The position numbers and the translations under genes were made by a program. From assembly GCF_038070005.1 (NCBI RefSeq), contig NZ_JBBPCO010000011.1, forward strand, positions 62,001 through 126,000: a stretch of DNA of 64,000 bases, written 5' to 3'. This DNA comes from Thermithiobacillus plumbiphilus. Its GTDB lineage: Bacteria; Pseudomonadota; Gammaproteobacteria; Acidithiobacillales; Thermithiobacillaceae. Below are positions 20,698 to 31,752 of this stretch, piece by piece. Each line of letters opens with the position of its first letter. The first letter of the stretch is position 1. Under the pieces are notes generated by a model, which worked only from the letters and a program-made list of their open reading frames with translations, did no database searches and was not told the DNA's origin.

Positions 20698-20976
20698 ATG
20701 CAGCCGCACGGAATGGACCATTATAAGATGCATCTCTCCAAAGAACAGACAGTTCACCGCATCATCGAACGTATCGAAGAACAACAGCGCCGTATCCGGG
20801 AAGAACGCGCCAAGCGTCAGCGGGGCGAACCCTACCTGACCGAGGACCAGGTGAGGGTGGAAGTCGCCATCAAGTACCTGCGGATCGAGGCCAGCTGGCC
20901 ATCTGGTGCCACTGAGGCCCCCAGTCAGCCACGGCTACATCATCCGGTAGCGCCTTTCTCAGGCCGCCTTCATTGA
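20698..20976 (+). CDS. Small charged hypothetical protein
   Basis: The central part (HLSKEQTVHRIIERIEEQQRRIREERAKRQRGEPYLTEDQVRVEVAIKYLRIE) looks like real, helical protein. The C-terminal 25 residues look random. Start is uncertain: candidates are the GTG at 20680 and ATGs at 20698, 20713 and 20728, none with a clear ribosome binding site. Family not recognised. It diverges from moeA. Confidence 0.4.
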   Translation: MQPHGMDHYKMHLSKEQTVHRIIERIEEQQRRIREERAKRQRGEPYLTEDQVRVEVAIKYLRIEASWPSGATEAPSQPRLHHPVAPFSGRLH

Positions 20977-21179
20977 CCCCCGCATGCCCTGCCAGCAACG
21001 GATCGGCGCCAGCCAGCAGCTCCCGGACTCGTGACTTTTGCGCGAAAATATGATAACCAGATAGGTCTAATCTTTTCTGGATCTTCTCTCTTCACCTGAC
21101 AGCCGTCCCGCCGCTCTGAGGCGCCGGCTTTCCATGGCGCAAGGGAGAAGCCGTCTGCCGCAGCGCTTCGAGAGACCCG

Positions 21180-23015
21180 ATGCTTAAAGAGAAAACTGTC
21201 AAACACCCCCTGGCCGGTCAGACCATGACGGGCGCCGATATCATTCTCCAGGTACTGAGCCAGGAAAGCGTCGATACGGTATTCGGCTACAGTGGTGGCG
21301 CCATTCTGCCGACCTACGATGCCATCTTCCGCTTCAATGCGGAACGCGAGGAAAAGCCCGAGGCGCAGATCCGCCTTGTCGTGCCCGCCAACGAGCAGGG
21401 TGCGGGCTTCATGGCGGCCGGTTATGCGCGCGCCAGCGGCAAGGTGGGCGTGTTCATGGTCACCTCCGGCCCCGGCGCCACCAATGCCGTCACGCCCATC
21501 CGCGACTGCATGGCCGATTCGGTGCCGGTGGTGATGATCAGCGGCCAGGTTTCGCGCGCCGCCATCGGCACGGACGCCTTCCAGGAGGCGCCGATCTTCA
21601 ACATCATGAGCCCCTGCGCCAAGCATGTGTTTCTGGTTTCCGACCCTGAGAAACTGGAGGAAACGCTGCGCACGGCCTTCGAGATCGCCCGCACCGGCCG
21701 ACCCGGCCCGGTGGTGGTGGATGTTCCCAAGGACGTGCAGAACTGGTGCGGCATCTTCAAGGGCGAAGGCAAGCTCGACATCAAGGGCTACCGCCAGCGC
21801 ATGAGCGCACTGCGTTCGGCGCTCTCCGACGAGCAGGCCGACAGCTTTTTCGAGCTGCTGGAACGTAGCGAGCGTCCCCTGCTCTACGTCGGCGGCGGTG
21901 TGATCAGCGGCAATGCGACCGAGACCCTGCGCCAGTTCGCGCATCGTTTCCAGATCCCGGTGGTGAACACACTCATGGGTATCGGCAGTCTCGACAGCCG
22001 CGATCCCCTGGCCCTGCACATGCTGGGCATGCACGGCACGGCCTACGCCAATTATGCGGTCGAGGACTGCGATTTCCTGATTGCCGTGGGGGCGCGCTTC
22101 GATGACCGGGTGGCGGGCAACATCGAGCAGTTCGCGCCGAATGCCCGCGCCATCGCGCATATCGACATCGACGCCTCGGAAATCGGCAAGGTGAAGCTGG
22201 CCCACTGGCATCATGTCGGCGATGCCCGGGAGACCCTGGAGCAACTGCTGGAGAGTGGCGAACACTTCAGCAAGGATCATTCTGCCTGGCTGGGGCATCT
22301 GCAGGAGCTGCGCGCGCGCCATCCGATGAACTATGACCGCGACAGCGCCTTGGTGCAGCCCTACTACGTGCTGGAAGAGCTGAACCGCATCACCCAGGGC
22401 CAGGCCATCGTCAGCACCGGCGTCGGCCAGCACCAGATGTGGGCGGCGCAGTACCTCGATTTTGCCCACCCGCGCAGCTGGCTGACCTCGGGCAGCATGG
22501 GTACCATGGGTTTTGGCCTGCCGGCGGCCATCGGCGCCCAGATCGCCTGCCCCGACCGGCTCGTCATCGACGTCGATGGCGACGGCAGCATCCGCATGAA
22601 TCTCGGCGAGATGGAGACGGTCACCACCTACAATCTGCCGGTCAAGATCCTGCTGCTGAACAATGTCGGCGATGGCATGGTGCGCCAGTGGCAGAAGCTT
22701 TACTTCAATGACCGTTTCGCCGCCAGCGACAAGTCCCTGCACCAGAAGGATTTCGTGCGGGCGGCCCAGGCCGACGGTTTTGGTTTCTCCAAACGCCTGG
22801 ACCGCAAGGAAGATGTGCGCGGCGTGCTGGAGGAGTTCCTGGCCTATCCCGGCCCGGCCTTCCTGGAGGTGATGATCGATCCGGATGCCGGCGTGTATCC
22901 GATGGTGGGCCCTGGCATGGGCTATCGCAACATGATCACCGGCGAACACATCCCCTGCCGTGACATGCAGGAGGACAGTGCCGGCAGGAGCGCGCCGGCC
23001 TCGGACATGTTCTGA
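21180..23015 (+). CDS. ilvB: Acetolactate synthase, large (catalytic) subunit
   Basis: Thiamine-diphosphate enzyme that condenses pyruvate to acetolactate, the first common step of valine, leucine and isoleucine synthesis. At 611 residues it is of normal length. It contains the cofactor-activating glutamate in VPANEQGAGFMAAGYARASG, the FGYSGGAILPTYDAIF start typical of biosynthetic enzymes, and the ThDP motif GDGSIRMNLGEMETVTTYNLPVKILLLNN. No ilvN/ilvH regulatory subunit follows; a terminator does. The 200 bp upstream contains no gene and no leader peptide I could identify. Confidence 0.92.
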   Translation: MLKEKTVKHPLAGQTMTGADIILQVLSQESVDTVFGYSGGAILPTYDAIFRFNAEREEKPEAQIRLVVPANEQGAGFMAAGYARASGKVGVFMVTSGPGATNAVTPIRDCMADSVPVVMISGQVSRAAIGTDAFQEAPIFNIMSPCAKHVFLVSDPEKLEETLRTAFEIARTGRPGPVVVDVPKDVQNWCGIFKGEGKLDIKGYRQRMSALRSALSDEQADSFFELLERSERPLLYVGGGVISGNATETLRQFAHRFQIPVVNTLMGIGSLDSRDPLALHMLGMHGTAYANYAVEDCDFLIAVGARFDDRVAGNIEQFAPNARAIAHIDIDASEIGKVKLAHWHHVGDARETLEQLLESGEHFSKDHSAWLGHLQELRARHPMNYDRDSALVQPYYVLEELNRITQGQAIVSTGVGQHQMWAAQYLDFAHPRSWLTSGSMGTMGFGLPAAIGAQIACPDRLVIDVDGDGSIRMNLGEMETVTTYNLPVKILLLNNVGDGMVRQWQKLYFNDRFAASDKSLHQKDFVRAAQADGFGFSKRLDRKEDVRGVLEEFLAYPGPAFLEVMIDPDAGVYPMVGPGMGYRNMITGEHIPCRDMQEDSAGRSAPASDMF

Positions 23016-23038
23016 GGCACCGGCTTTTCCTGCAGGAG

Positions 23039-23067
23039 AAAAAGCCCCGGCCTGGCCGGGGCTTTTT
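23039..23067. terminator. Bidirectional intrinsic terminator between ilvB and dinG
   Basis: AAAAAGCCCCGG (23039-23050) pairs with CCGGGGCTTTTT (23056-23067) around a 5-nt loop. Runs of A and T on the two sides make it functional on both strands, matching the two convergent genes. Confidence 0.92.
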
Positions 23068-25193
23068 CATGCCACTCGCCCGCGCCCTTCACCCTCGATG
23101 CAGCGCCTGAAGGGCGGCAGGGCGGCGAGCATCTGCCGACCGTAGCGCATGCTGACCAGGCGCCGATCGAGGATGATCACCCGCCCGTGATCGCTTTCGG
23201 CCCGCAGCAGCCGCCCGGTGGCCTGCTGCAGCTTGCGGCTGGCCTCGGGCACGGTGATTTCCATGAAGGGATTGCCGCCGCGCGCTTCCACCCACTCGGC
23301 ATAGGTGGCGGCAATGGGATCGGAGGGCACCGCAAAGGGCAGCTTGGCAATCACGACACAGGTGCACAGCTCGCCCGGCAGATCCAGCCCTTCGGCAAAG
23401 CTGTCCAGGCCAAACAGCACGCTGCCCTCCCCCGCCTGGATGCGCTCGGCGTGCTGGCGCAGCAGTGCCTGCTTGCTGCCGCTGCCCTGCTGCAGGACCA
23501 GGGCCTGCCAGGGCGGGCTGAGCAGGGTGGCGACCTCCTCCATCTGCCGCCTGGAGCTGAACAGCACCAGCGAGCCCTCGCCGGGGTCAAGCAGCGCCTC
23601 CAGCTTGCTGGCGACCTCGCGGGTATGTGCTGCACTGTCGCGCGGATCGCTGCTCATCAGGGGCACATGCAACTCTGCCTGGCGGGCGTAGTCAAAGGGC
23701 GACCCGAGCGCGAGATATTGCACATTGCCCAACTGGTCCAGACCGGTCTTTTCGGCAAAGAAGTCGAAGCGCCCGAGCGCGGTCAGGGTGGCCGAGGTGA
23801 GCACGGCGGCATCGATGCGCGGCCAGAAATGCGTGTTGAGCACGCCGCGGGCCTCGGTCGGGCTGGCGCAGACCAGATAGTCCCATTCGCGGTTATTGTA
23901 CTGGGCACGGATCCAGCGGGCGGTCGGCGCGCTTTTGGCGACATCGGCGGCCAGCATCATGTTCCAGAGTGATAGCGCGTTTTCCAGGCGACCGATGAGA
24001 AAGCCGAGATCCATGGCCGGTTTTTCGCTCTGGTCGGCGCTCAGCTTGCGCTCCTCGATGGCCTGCTGCAGCTTGTCCTTGAGCCGGTTGGCAATGCTCG
24101 CCAACTCGCGCAGGGGCGCCAGCACATTGTCGCCCAGGGGGCGCAGCTCTTCCGGAAAGCGGCCATCGGCAAAGCGCAGCAGCTCGGGGTCGTCATCGCG
24201 CCCGCCACTGCCCTGGCCGCTCTGGCGCCACTGATCCAGGGTGCGGGCAAGTTCCATCAGCGCCTGTACCAGCTCCTGACCGAGACTCTCGGCCTGGGCC
24301 GCCTGCTTGACGGTGTCGCCCTGCAGCAGCACGGCGGCCTTGCCGGCCACGCTGCCGACCTGCTCGACCCAGCTCATGGCGCCACGCACAGTCATGGCCC
24401 CGGCAAAGCGCTCGATGGCGGTATCCGGCAGGTGATGCGCCTCATCGAGGCAGTACAGGCTCTTTTGCGGATCGGGCAGGATGACCCCGCCGCCGAGGGC
24501 GAAGTCAGACAGGAGCAGGTCGTGATTGGTGACGATCACGTCCGCCTCGTTCAGGGCCTCGCGGGCACGGAAGAATGAGCAATCCTTGACGTAGGGACAG
24601 CGGCGCCCGGTGCAGCTATGCCGGTCATTGGCGATCTGGCTCCAGAGCCGATCCGGGATGGCATCGGGCCAACTGTCGCGCTCGCCGGACCAGCGTTCCG
24701 GCAGACTGTCGGCCATGCGCTGCAACAGATCACTCTCGCGCGCCTCGCCACTTAGCTCAAAGAGCGCGAGATTGGCCGGGCCGCCTTCGCTCAGGGCCCG
24801 CAGGTTGCGCTCACAGACATAACGCGAGCGTCCCTTGGCCAGGGCATAGCTGAACTGCAGCCCGCTATGTTCGGCAAAGAAGGGCAGATCCTTGTGGAGG
24901 ATCTGCTCCTGCAGAGCCACGGTCGCGGATGAGATGATGAGCTTGCGGCCCATGCGCAGGGCGAGCGGCAAGGCCCCCACCAGATAGCCGAGCGTCTTGC
25001 CGGTGCCGGTCTGGCCTTCCACCACCAGCACGGCGGGATCACTCGCGGGATTGGCGCGGAGGGTGGCCAGGGTCTTGGCCACTTCGGCAATCATCTTGCG
25101 CTGTTGCGGGCGCGCGCGAAAGCCGGGCAGGGAGGCGCCAATCCGGGTCAGCGCCGCGCGTATGTCGTTTTTTGCTTCATCATCCAGCATCAT
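23067..25193 (-). CDS. dinG: DinG-family ATP-dependent DNA helicase
   Basis: Superfamily 2 iron-sulfur helicase, 5'-3' DNA unwinding in repair or R-loop removal. It shows Walker A GQTGTGKTLGYL, four cysteines around YVCER, RHSCTGRRCPYVKDCSFF for the 4Fe-4S cluster, DEAH in YCLDEAHHL, and the C-terminal motif QATGRLLRAESDHG. The frame extends to 25292, but the ATG at 25193 (GGTGA upstream) gives an N-terminus that aligns with the helicase fold. DinG and YoaA are hard to tell apart; length about 708 residues fits DinG. Confidence 0.88.
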   Translation of the reverse strand: MMLDDEAKNDIRAALTRIGASLPGFRARPQQRKMIAEVAKTLATLRANPASDPAVLVVEGQTGTGKTLGYLVGALPLALRMGRKLIISSATVALQEQILHKDLPFFAEHSGLQFSYALAKGRSRYVCERNLRALSEGGPANLALFELSGEARESDLLQRMADSLPERWSGERDSWPDAIPDRLWSQIANDRHSCTGRRCPYVKDCSFFRAREALNEADVIVTNHDLLLSDFALGGGVILPDPQKSLYCLDEAHHLPDTAIERFAGAMTVRGAMSWVEQVGSVAGKAAVLLQGDTVKQAAQAESLGQELVQALMELARTLDQWRQSGQGSGGRDDDPELLRFADGRFPEELRPLGDNVLAPLRELASIANRLKDKLQQAIEERKLSADQSEKPAMDLGFLIGRLENALSLWNMMLAADVAKSAPTARWIRAQYNNREWDYLVCASPTEARGVLNTHFWPRIDAAVLTSATLTALGRFDFFAEKTGLDQLGNVQYLALGSPFDYARQAELHVPLMSSDPRDSAAHTREVASKLEALLDPGEGSLVLFSSRRQMEEVATLLSPPWQALVLQQGSGSKQALLRQHAERIQAGEGSVLFGLDSFAEGLDLPGELCTCVVIAKLPFAVPSDPIAATYAEWVEARGGNPFMEITVPEASRKLQQATGRLLRAESDHGRVIILDRRLVSMRYGRQMLAALPPFRRCIEGEGRGRVA

Positions 25194-25414
25194 GAATATC
25201 ACCAGAACCCGATTGAGCGAACTGCCATCTGAGACAACATTATACTTTAAGCGGGATTTTCGATACAGCCCGGGAACCGGGGCCACAGCCATTCAGTATC
25301 CGGCATCCGGCAGCGCCGCCCTGGCAAGTTTTATTGAAATCATTGATGCGGCATAGCCAGCATTCACCTTGTATTTTTCATTAAAAGTTCCATATCGGCG
25401 CATATTTTTAATCA

Positions 25415-25454
25415 TGTAGCACCTTTTCACTTATTTAGTAAATTGTGCTACAAT
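25415..25454 (+). promoter_or_regulatory. parE promoter overlapped by an inverted repeat
   Basis: TTCACT (25426-25431) and TACAAT (25449-25454) are 17 nt apart, 90 bp before parE, in an AT-rich gap. TGTAGCAC (25415-25422) and GTGCTACA (25445-25452) form a perfect inverted repeat with 22 nt between them, and the right arm lies on the -10. This would suit a repressor operator. The remaining gap 25194-25414 shows no gene. Confidence 0.5.
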
Positions 25455-25542
25455 CACCCGCATCGGGGCCGCAGAAAAATCGGCCAGATCCCGCAATACC
25501 GCTCATGATCCGGTGCCGGGACCCGGGCCTACTGGAGTAAAT

Positions 25543-27525
25543 ATGGCACAAGTCAAAAAAGTCTATGATGAATCGAGCATCCGTGTGCTGCGCGGCCTGG
25601 AACCGGTCAAGGAACGGCCAGGCATGTACACGCGCACGGACTCTCCGACCCATATCGTACAGGAAGTGATCGACAATGCCGCCGATGAGGCCCTGGGTGG
25701 GCATGCCAGCCGCATCGTCGTAACCCTGCACACCGACGGCTCGGTCAGTGTCGAGGACGATGGCCGCGGCATCCCGGTGGGCCAGCACCCCGAGGAGGGC
25801 GTATCCACGGCGGAGGTGGTCTTCACCCGCCTGCATGCCGGCGGCAAGTTCAACAAGCGCGATGGCGCCGGCGCCTATGCCTTCTCCGGTGGCCTGCACG
25901 GTGTCGGCGTATCGGTGACCAATGCCCTCTCGACCCGGCTGGAACTGCGCATCAAGCGCGATGGCCATGAGCATACGATGGCCTTTGCCGGTGGCGAACC
26001 CGTCACGTCCCTGACCCGTGGCGCGGCGCTCAAGGCCAAGCGCCAGACCGGCACGCAGGTCAGGGTCTGGCCCGATCCGCGCTACTTCGACAGCCCGAAG
26101 GTGTCGCTGGCGGAACTGGAGCGCACCCTGCGCGCCAAGGCGGTGCTGCTGCCGGGCGTGGAGGTCGTGCTCTATCTGGAGCAGCGCGAAGGGCCGGCCG
26201 AGATGCGCACCTGGCGCTACGAGGGCGGGTTGCAGGCCTATCTGGCCGAACTGAGCGCCAATGCCGAAACCGTGGGCGCGATCTTTGCCGGCGAGCGCTA
26301 TTGCAAGCAGAGCGAGCAGTTTGCCGATGGCGAGGGCGCGGCCTGGGCCATGACCTGGCTGGTGGAAGGCGAGGCCGCGGGCGAGAGCTATGTCAACCTC
26401 ATCCCGACACCGGCCGGCGGCATGCATGAAACCGGTCTGCGCGCCGGGGTATTCGAGGCAGTGAAGGCCTTCGCCGAGCACCACAGCCTGATCCCGCGCG
26501 GGGTAAAGCTCACCGCCGAGGACGCCTGGGCGCGGGTAGCCTTCGTGCTCTCCGCCCGGGTGCTCGACCCGCAGTTTCAGGGCCAGACCAAGGAAAAGCT
26601 CAGCTCGCGCGATGCCGTCAAGCTGGTTTCGAGCATGGTGCGCGACCCGCTGGAGCTTTGGCTCAACGAGCACATTGATATCGGGCGCAAGATCGCTGAA
26701 CTCGCCATTCGCCAGGCCACGGCGCGGCTGAAGCAGGCGCAGAAGGTCGAAAAGCGCAAGTCCAGTGGTGTCGCCGTGCTGCCGGGCAAGCTGACCGACT
26801 GCGAATCGCGGGATGCCAGCGAGACCGAGCTCTTTCTGGTGGAGGGCGACTCCGCCGGCGGCTCGGCCAAGCAGGGCCGCGACAAGCGCTTTCAGGCCAT
26901 CCTGCCCCTGCGCGGCAAGGTACTCAACACCTGGGAGCAGGATCGCGACCGGCTCTTCGCCAATCAGGAAGTGCATGACATCGCCGTGGCCATCGGCGTC
27001 GATCCGCATGGGCCGCAGGATCAGCCGGATCTCTCCGGACTGCGCTACGGCAAGATCATCATCATGTCCGATGCCGATGTCGATGGCGCGCATATCCAGG
27101 TGCTGCTATTGACGCTCTTTTTCCGCCACTTTCCCCAGCTCATCGGCAAGGGTCACGTGCATATCGCCCAGCCGCCACTGTTTCGGGTGGACGTGCCCGC
27201 CCAGGGCAAGGGCAAGCCGTCGCGCAAGCTCTATGCCCTGGATGATGGCGAGCTGAATGTGATCGTGGACAAGCTGCGCAAGGAAAAGGTGCGTGAGGGC
27301 GCCTGGTCGGTATCGCGCTTCAAAGGCCTTGGCGAGATGTTCCCGGAACAGCTCTGGGACACCACCATGAACCCCGATACCAGGCGACTGGCGCCGGTAG
27401 GCATTCGCTTGGGCGCCGAGGCCGAAACCCGTACCCGCTTTGATCTCTTGATGTGCCGCAACGAGGCCGCCGGACGTCGTCAGTGGCTGGAAGCCCGCGG
27501 CAATGAAGTCGAAGCCGATATCTAG
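25543..27525 (+). CDS. parE: DNA topoisomerase IV subunit B
   Basis: ATPase subunit of the chromosome-decatenating type II topoisomerase. The 660-residue protein has the GHKL ATP site ([39 protein letters not shown]) and the TOPRIM motifs [26 protein letters not shown] (metal-binding E) and [10 protein letters not shown]. The start with [25 protein letters not shown] is ParE-like rather than GyrB-like. GGAG lies before the ATG at 25543. parC follows after 13 bp. Confidence 0.95.
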   Translation: MAQVKKVYDESSIRVLRGLEPVKERPGMYTRTDSPTHIVQEVIDNAADEALGGHASRIVVTLHTDGSVSVEDDGRGIPVGQHPEEGVSTAEVVFTRLHAGGKFNKRDGAGAYAFSGGLHGVGVSVTNALSTRLELRIKRDGHEHTMAFAGGEPVTSLTRGAALKAKRQTGTQVRVWPDPRYFDSPKVSLAELERTLRAKAVLLPGVEVVLYLEQREGPAEMRTWRYEGGLQAYLAELSANAETVGAIFAGERYCKQSEQFADGEGAAWAMTWLVEGEAAGESYVNLIPTPAGGMHETGLRAGVFEAVKAFAEHHSLIPRGVKLTAEDAWARVAFVLSARVLDPQFQGQTKEKLSSRDAVKLVSSMVRDPLELWLNEHIDIGRKIAELAIRQATARLKQAQKVEKRKSSGVAVLPGKLTDCESRDASETELFLVEGDSAGGSAKQGRDKRFQAILPLRGKVLNTWEQDRDRLFANQEVHDIAVAIGVDPHGPQDQPDLSGLRYGKIIIMSDADVDGAHIQVLLLTLFFRHFPQLIGKGHVHIAQPPLFRVDVPAQGKGKPSRKLYALDDGELNVIVDKLRKEKVREGAWSVSRFKGLGEMFPEQLWDTTMNPDTRRLAPVGIRLGAEAETRTRFDLLMCRNEAAGRRQWLEARGNEVEADI

Positions 27526-27538
27526 TTGAAGGATGGAT

Positions 27539-29845
27539 ATGGATACCCTGGATCTGTTTGAAACGACCGAGGCCGGCAAGCAGCCGCCCAAGACCCCTCC
27601 CGCCCCGCCCGCAGCGGCGGACGCTGGCGATTTTCTGCCATTAGGGGACTACGCCGAGCGCGCCTATCTGCAATATGCCATGAGCGTGGTCAAGGGCCGC
27701 GCCCTGCCGGACGTGGCCGATGGCCTCAAGCCGGTGCAGCGGCGCATCCTGTTTGCCATGCGCGAGCTGGGGCTGGGCGCCAGCGCCAAGCCGGTCAAGT
27801 CGGCGCGCGTGGTCGGTGAGGTGCTGGGCAAGCTGCACCCGCATGGGGATGCCTCCGCCTATGACGCCATGGTGCGCATGGCGCAGGACTTCAGCCTGCG
27901 CTATCCCCTGATCGACGGCCACGGCAATTTCGGCTCGCGTGATGGCGATGGCGCGGCGGCCATGCGCTATACCGAAGCGCGGCTCTCGGCCTTTGCCGAA
28001 CTGCTGCTCGCCGAGATCGACCAGGGCACGGTGGACTTCGTCAGCAACTACGACAACACCCTGGAAGAGCCCCAGGTCCTGCCAGCGCGCCTGCCGGTGC
28101 TGCTGCTCAATGGCGCCTCGGGCATTGCCGTGGGCATGGCCACCGAGGTGCCGTCGCACAACCTTGCGGAGGTGGCGGAAGCCGCCGTTGCCCTGATCCA
28201 GAATCCGCAGCTCGATGTTAATGATCTCCTGCGGATCATACCGGGCCCGGATTTCCCCGGCGGTGGCCAGATCATCAGCAGCCCGGAAACCATTCGCGAC
28301 ATCTACAGCAGTGGCCGGGGCAGCCTGCGGGTGCGGGCGCGCTGGCGCATCGAGAAGCTGGCGCGCGGCCAGTGGCAGGCAGTCATCCATGAACTGCCGC
28401 CCCAGACTTCGAGCCAGAAGGTGCTGGAAGAAATCGAGGAGCTCAGCAATCCGCGGGTACGCGCCGGGCGCAAGGAACTCAGCGCCGAGCAGCGCCAGTC
28501 GCGTCAGGCCATTTTAAGCGTGCTGGACGCCGTGCGCGACGAGTCCGGCCGCGAGCATGCCGTGCGCCTGGTGTTCGAGCCCAAGTCCTCGCGTCAGGAC
28601 CCCGAGGAGTTCATGCAACTGCTGCTGTCGCTGACCTCACTGGAAGGCAATGCGCCGATGAATCTGGTCAGCATCGGTCTGGATGGCCGGCCGGCACAGA
28701 AGAACCTCAAGGAGATCCTGGCGGAATGGATCGCCTTCCGCTTCCAGACCGTCACCCGCCGCAGCCGCCACCGGCTGGAGAAAGTGGAAGCGCGCATCCA
28801 CATCCTCGAAGGCCGGATGATTGCCTTCCTCAATATCGATGAAGTCATCCGCGTCATCCGCGAGGCCGATGATCCCAAGGCTGACCTGATCGCACATTTC
28901 GCGCTCTCGGAAACCCAGGCCGAGGATATCCTCGAAATCCGCCTGCGCCAGCTCGCCCGGCTTGAAGGCATCAAGATCGAGCGCGAGCTTGGCGAACTGC
29001 GCGAGGAACGCGGGACCCTGCTGGAATTGCTGGATGACACCGGCAAGATGCGCCGCCTGATCATCAAGGAAATCCGCAAGGATGCGCAGCGCTTTGGCGA
29101 CGCGCGCCGCACACTGATCGAACAGGCCGTGACCGCCAGCGCCAAGCCCGCTGCCGTGCTCGATGAGCCGGTCACGGTCATCCTGTCGCGCAAGGGCTGG
29201 ATTCGCAGCCGCACAGGGCATGGGCTGGATGCCGGCGGGTTCAGCTTCAAGGAAGGCGATGGCCTGCTGGCCACCGCTGAACTGCGCAGCACCGAAAGCG
29301 TACTGCTGATGGATGATCAGGGGCGCGCTTATACCCTGCCCGCCGCCAGCGTTCCGGGCGGGCGTGGCGAAGGCGTGCCGGTCGGTACCCTGCTGGAGCT
29401 GCCGAAAGGCGCGCGCATTCAGTTCATGCTGAGTAGCGGGCCGGAACAGCGCTGGCTGCTGGCCAGCTCCGATGGCTATGGCTTTATTGCAGGCACGACT
29501 GATCTGCAATCCCGCGTGCGCGGCGGCAAGGCCGTGGTGAATCTGAGCGAAGGCGCGGCACTGCTGCCGCCAATCGCGGTCGCCGAGCAGGATGAGCTGG
29601 TCCTGCGAACGCTAACCGGTCGCCTGCTGATCTACCCGGCCGGCGAGATCCGCAGCATGGCCCGTGGCCGCGGGGTGCAACTGATGGCGCTGGCCGCTGG
29701 CGACCAGCTCGCGGAGATCCAGATCCTCGGCGAGGGACTCACCGTGCCCGGCAAGCGCAAGCCGCAACAGCTCGGCAAAGCGCAACTCGCTGCATTCCGG
29801 GGTAAACGTGGCGGGCGCGGCAAGCTGCCCGGCGAGGGCCGCTAA
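27539..29845 (+). CDS. parC: DNA topoisomerase IV subunit A
   Basis: DNA-cleaving subunit partnered with ParE. The catalytic tyrosine is in [16 protein letters not shown], and the winged-helix region has [19 protein letters not shown]. The C-terminal beta-propeller lacks an obvious GyrA box, which supports ParC. I prefer the ATG at 27539, with AAGGA five nt upstream, over the one at 27533. It ends convergently with the next gene, the two stop codons sharing bases within CTAA. Confidence 0.94.
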   Translation: MDTLDLFETTEAGKQPPKTPPAPPAAADAGDFLPLGDYAERAYLQYAMSVVKGRALPDVADGLKPVQRRILFAMRELGLGASAKPVKSARVVGEVLGKLHPHGDASAYDAMVRMAQDFSLRYPLIDGHGNFGSRDGDGAAAMRYTEARLSAFAELLLAEIDQGTVDFVSNYDNTLEEPQVLPARLPVLLLNGASGIAVGMATEVPSHNLAEVAEAAVALIQNPQLDVNDLLRIIPGPDFPGGGQIISSPETIRDIYSSGRGSLRVRARWRIEKLARGQWQAVIHELPPQTSSQKVLEEIEELSNPRVRAGRKELSAEQRQSRQAILSVLDAVRDESGREHAVRLVFEPKSSRQDPEEFMQLLLSLTSLEGNAPMNLVSIGLDGRPAQKNLKEILAEWIAFRFQTVTRRSRHRLEKVEARIHILEGRMIAFLNIDEVIRVIREADDPKADLIAHFALSETQAEDILEIRLRQLARLEGIKIERELGELREERGTLLELLDDTGKMRRLIIKEIRKDAQRFGDARRTLIEQAVTASAKPAAVLDEPVTVILSRKGWIRSRTGHGLDAGGFSFKEGDGLLATAELRSTESVLLMDDQGRAYTLPAASVPGGRGEGVPVGTLLELPKGARIQFMLSSGPEQRWLLASSDGYGFIAGTTDLQSRVRGGKAVVNLSEGAALLPPIAVAEQDELVLRTLTGRLLIYPAGEIRSMARGRGVQLMALAAGDQLAEIQILGEGLTVPGKRKPQQLGKAQLAAFRGKRGGRGKLPGEGR

Positions 29846-30804
29846 GGCACCTTGCCCAGGGTATCGGCCACATAGGCATCCCGCTCGCCCATGGGCTGGG
29901 GCTTGCCGGTGGTGGTGTCCTTGGCCGTCTGGTGCTCCATCTCGGCATTGAGCTCGGCGCCAAGCAGGATGATGAAGGCCGAGTAGTAGAACCACATCAG
30001 CAGGATGACCACCGCGCCCAGCGATCCGTAGGTCTTGTTGTAGTTGGCGAAGTTCTCGACGTAAAACGAAAAGCCCAGCGAACCGGCGACCCACATCAGG
30101 GTTGCCACCACAGCACCGGTACTGACCCAGCTCCAGCGCGGCTCGCCGCGGCTCGGCGCATAGCGGTAGAGCACCGCCAGCAATACCATGACGATGCCCG
30201 CCAGCAAGGGCCAGCGCAGCAGTCTGAGCGCAATCTCGACCACCCAGCCCAGGCCGATGAAGTTGAAGATGATCGGCATCACGACCACCAGCATCAATGC
30301 AAACACGAAAAAGAGCAGCACGCTGATGGTCAAGCCGATTGCCGTGAGATTGAGCCGGATGAATCCCCGTTTTTCATGCTCATGATAGGCGATGTTGAGC
30401 GCCGTGATCAGGGCCTTGACCCCACCCGTAGCCGACCAGAGCGTCAGCAACAAGGCGCTGACGAAGCCAAGGCTCAGGGCAGAGCCAGAATGCGAGGTGA
30501 TGCTCGTAAGCTGCTGATTGAGGGTCGCCAGTGCATCGCGCGGCAGAATCCCGACCAGCGAGTTGATCTGATTCTGCACATCCACCGGGTCTGCGAGCAG
30601 GCCATACAGGGAGACCAATGCGGCCAGCCCCGGGAAGACCGCCAGAAAGAGGTAAAAAGCGGTACCGGCGGCAGTGATCGAAAGATTGTCGTCACTGATG
30701 CTTGCCTTGACACGCAGCAGGACGTCCCGCCAGCCAGGTTTGGGAATCTCCTGCGGCACTTGCGCGCTGCGGCCGCGATCACGTTCAGCCGGCTCGTCGT
30801 GCAT
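29842..30804 (-). CDS. YihY/RbN-family inner membrane protein (first paralogue)
   Basis: About 320 residues with six predicted membrane segments. It carries the family landmarks [58 protein letters not shown] and [33 protein letters not shown]. The family was once thought to be ribonuclease BN but is now regarded as a membrane protein of unknown transport or envelope role. The start could be ATG 30804 or TTG 30810; GGAGG fits the TTG better. A second member is at 40855-41781. Confidence 0.88.
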   Translation of the reverse strand: MHDEPAERDRGRSAQVPQEIPKPGWRDVLLRVKASISDDNLSITAAGTAFYLFLAVFPGLAALVSLYGLLADPVDVQNQINSLVGILPRDALATLNQQLTSITSHSGSALSLGFVSALLLTLWSATGGVKALITALNIAYHEHEKRGFIRLNLTAIGLTISVLLFFVFALMLVVVMPIIFNFIGLGWVVEIALRLLRWPLLAGIVMVLLAVLYRYAPSRGEPRWSWVSTGAVVATLMWVAGSLGFSFYVENFANYNKTYGSLGAVVILLMWFYYSAFIILLGAELNAEMEHQTAKDTTTGKPQPMGERDAYVADTLGKVP

Positions 30805-30950
30805 GATCAAGCTCGCCTCCAGACTTTGATTTCCGGGAATCAGCGGCTATTATCCTAGACATTTCGGGTGGTTCCCGTATCTAGACAAAGGCGGAACCCC
30901 TGCCCTGTTTCATCCATGCGCGGCCTTCCCGGGCAAAGTGAATCTAGTCC

Positions 30951-31616
30951 ATGAATAATCGCACCATCAAGCGCCTGATCCTGCTGGCAGGACTTCTCGT
31001 GTCCACTGGCATGCTCCCCGCAGAAGCGGGCGACCTGATCAGCAGCGTTCGCCAGGGCGACACTGCCAGCGTCCGCCAGCTCATCGAGTCCGGTGCCGAT
31101 TTCAATCAGGCAGGCCCCTACGGCACGACCCCGCTGATGTTCGCCGCCATGTATGGCTGGCAGGACATCGCGCAGATGCTGATCAGCGCCGGGGCGGACA
31201 TCAATGCCCGCAACCAGGACAATGGCACCGCCCTGATGATTGCCGCGCACAAGGGCAATGCCGCTCTGGTACGGCAGTTGCTCAGCCTTGGCGCGACGCC
31301 AGACATCAAGAACCGCAGCGGCGCGACCGCGCTGATGCTGGCGGCGCATCGGGGCCATGTGGCCACAGTGCAGACCCTGCTCGCCGGCGGGGCCGACATC
31401 AATGCCCAGGACCTCGGCGGCTGGACGCCGCTGTTTTTTGCGGTCAACGAAGATCACCGCCAGGTTGCGAAGCTGCTATTGGAGGCTGGCGCCAATCCAC
31501 GATTGCTTGCAAAGGACGGCAGCTCCGCGCTGGAGCTGGCCAAGCGCCAGAATGATCCGGTCCTGATCCAGTTGCTGCAGCGTTGGGGAGTGCCAGAGGA
31601 AGCGCGGGAGAACTAA
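30951..31616 (+). CDS. Exported ankyrin-repeat protein
   Basis: A signal peptide (RLILLAGLLVSTGMLPAEAGD) precedes about five ankyrin repeats of 33 residues, with repeated G-x-T-P/A-L-M-x-A cores (GTTPLMFAAMYGW, GTALMIAAHKGN, GATALMLAAHRGH, GWTPLFFAVNEDH). Ankyrin repeats bind proteins; export suggests a periplasmic partner, in some bacteria a catalase or a toxin-immunity role. No partner gene is adjacent. The 5' region has no strong ribosome binding site. Confidence 0.85.
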   Translation: MNNRTIKRLILLAGLLVSTGMLPAEAGDLISSVRQGDTASVRQLIESGADFNQAGPYGTTPLMFAAMYGWQDIAQMLISAGADINARNQDNGTALMIAAHKGNAALVRQLLSLGATPDIKNRSGATALMLAAHRGHVATVQTLLAGGADINAQDLGGWTPLFFAVNEDHRQVAKLLLEAGANPRLLAKDGSSALELAKRQNDPVLIQLLQRWGVPEEAREN

Positions 31617-31640
31617 AAAACCCGGCTTGGCGGCCGGGGG
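31615..31640 (-). terminator. Intrinsic terminator for the aminotransferase gene
   Basis: CCCGGC (31621-31626) pairs with GCCGGG (31633-31638). On the minus strand the stem is followed by six T residues. It lies about 110 bp beyond the stop of the minus-strand aminotransferase gene, and directly after the ankyrin gene stop on the plus strand, where the T tract is weak. Confidence 0.75.
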
Positions 31641-31752
31641 GAATTTATTGTTATCAAGCCTGAAGTCAGGCAGGTAATGTTTTTTTTGTGCTACCCACCC
31701 ATTACCTGAATGGAGAGATAGGCGACTTCCCCCAACTCACAAGGTTTGCTGC

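Noticed and set aside
20970-22949. A 659-codon minus-strand frame opposite ilvB
   Set aside because: Shadow of a well-supported gene caused by GC-rich codon use; the sequence is histidine- and glycine-rich and unlike any protein.
25435-27093. A 552-codon minus-strand frame opposite parE
   Set aside because: Same kind of GC-driven shadow. The parE frame has all its motifs.
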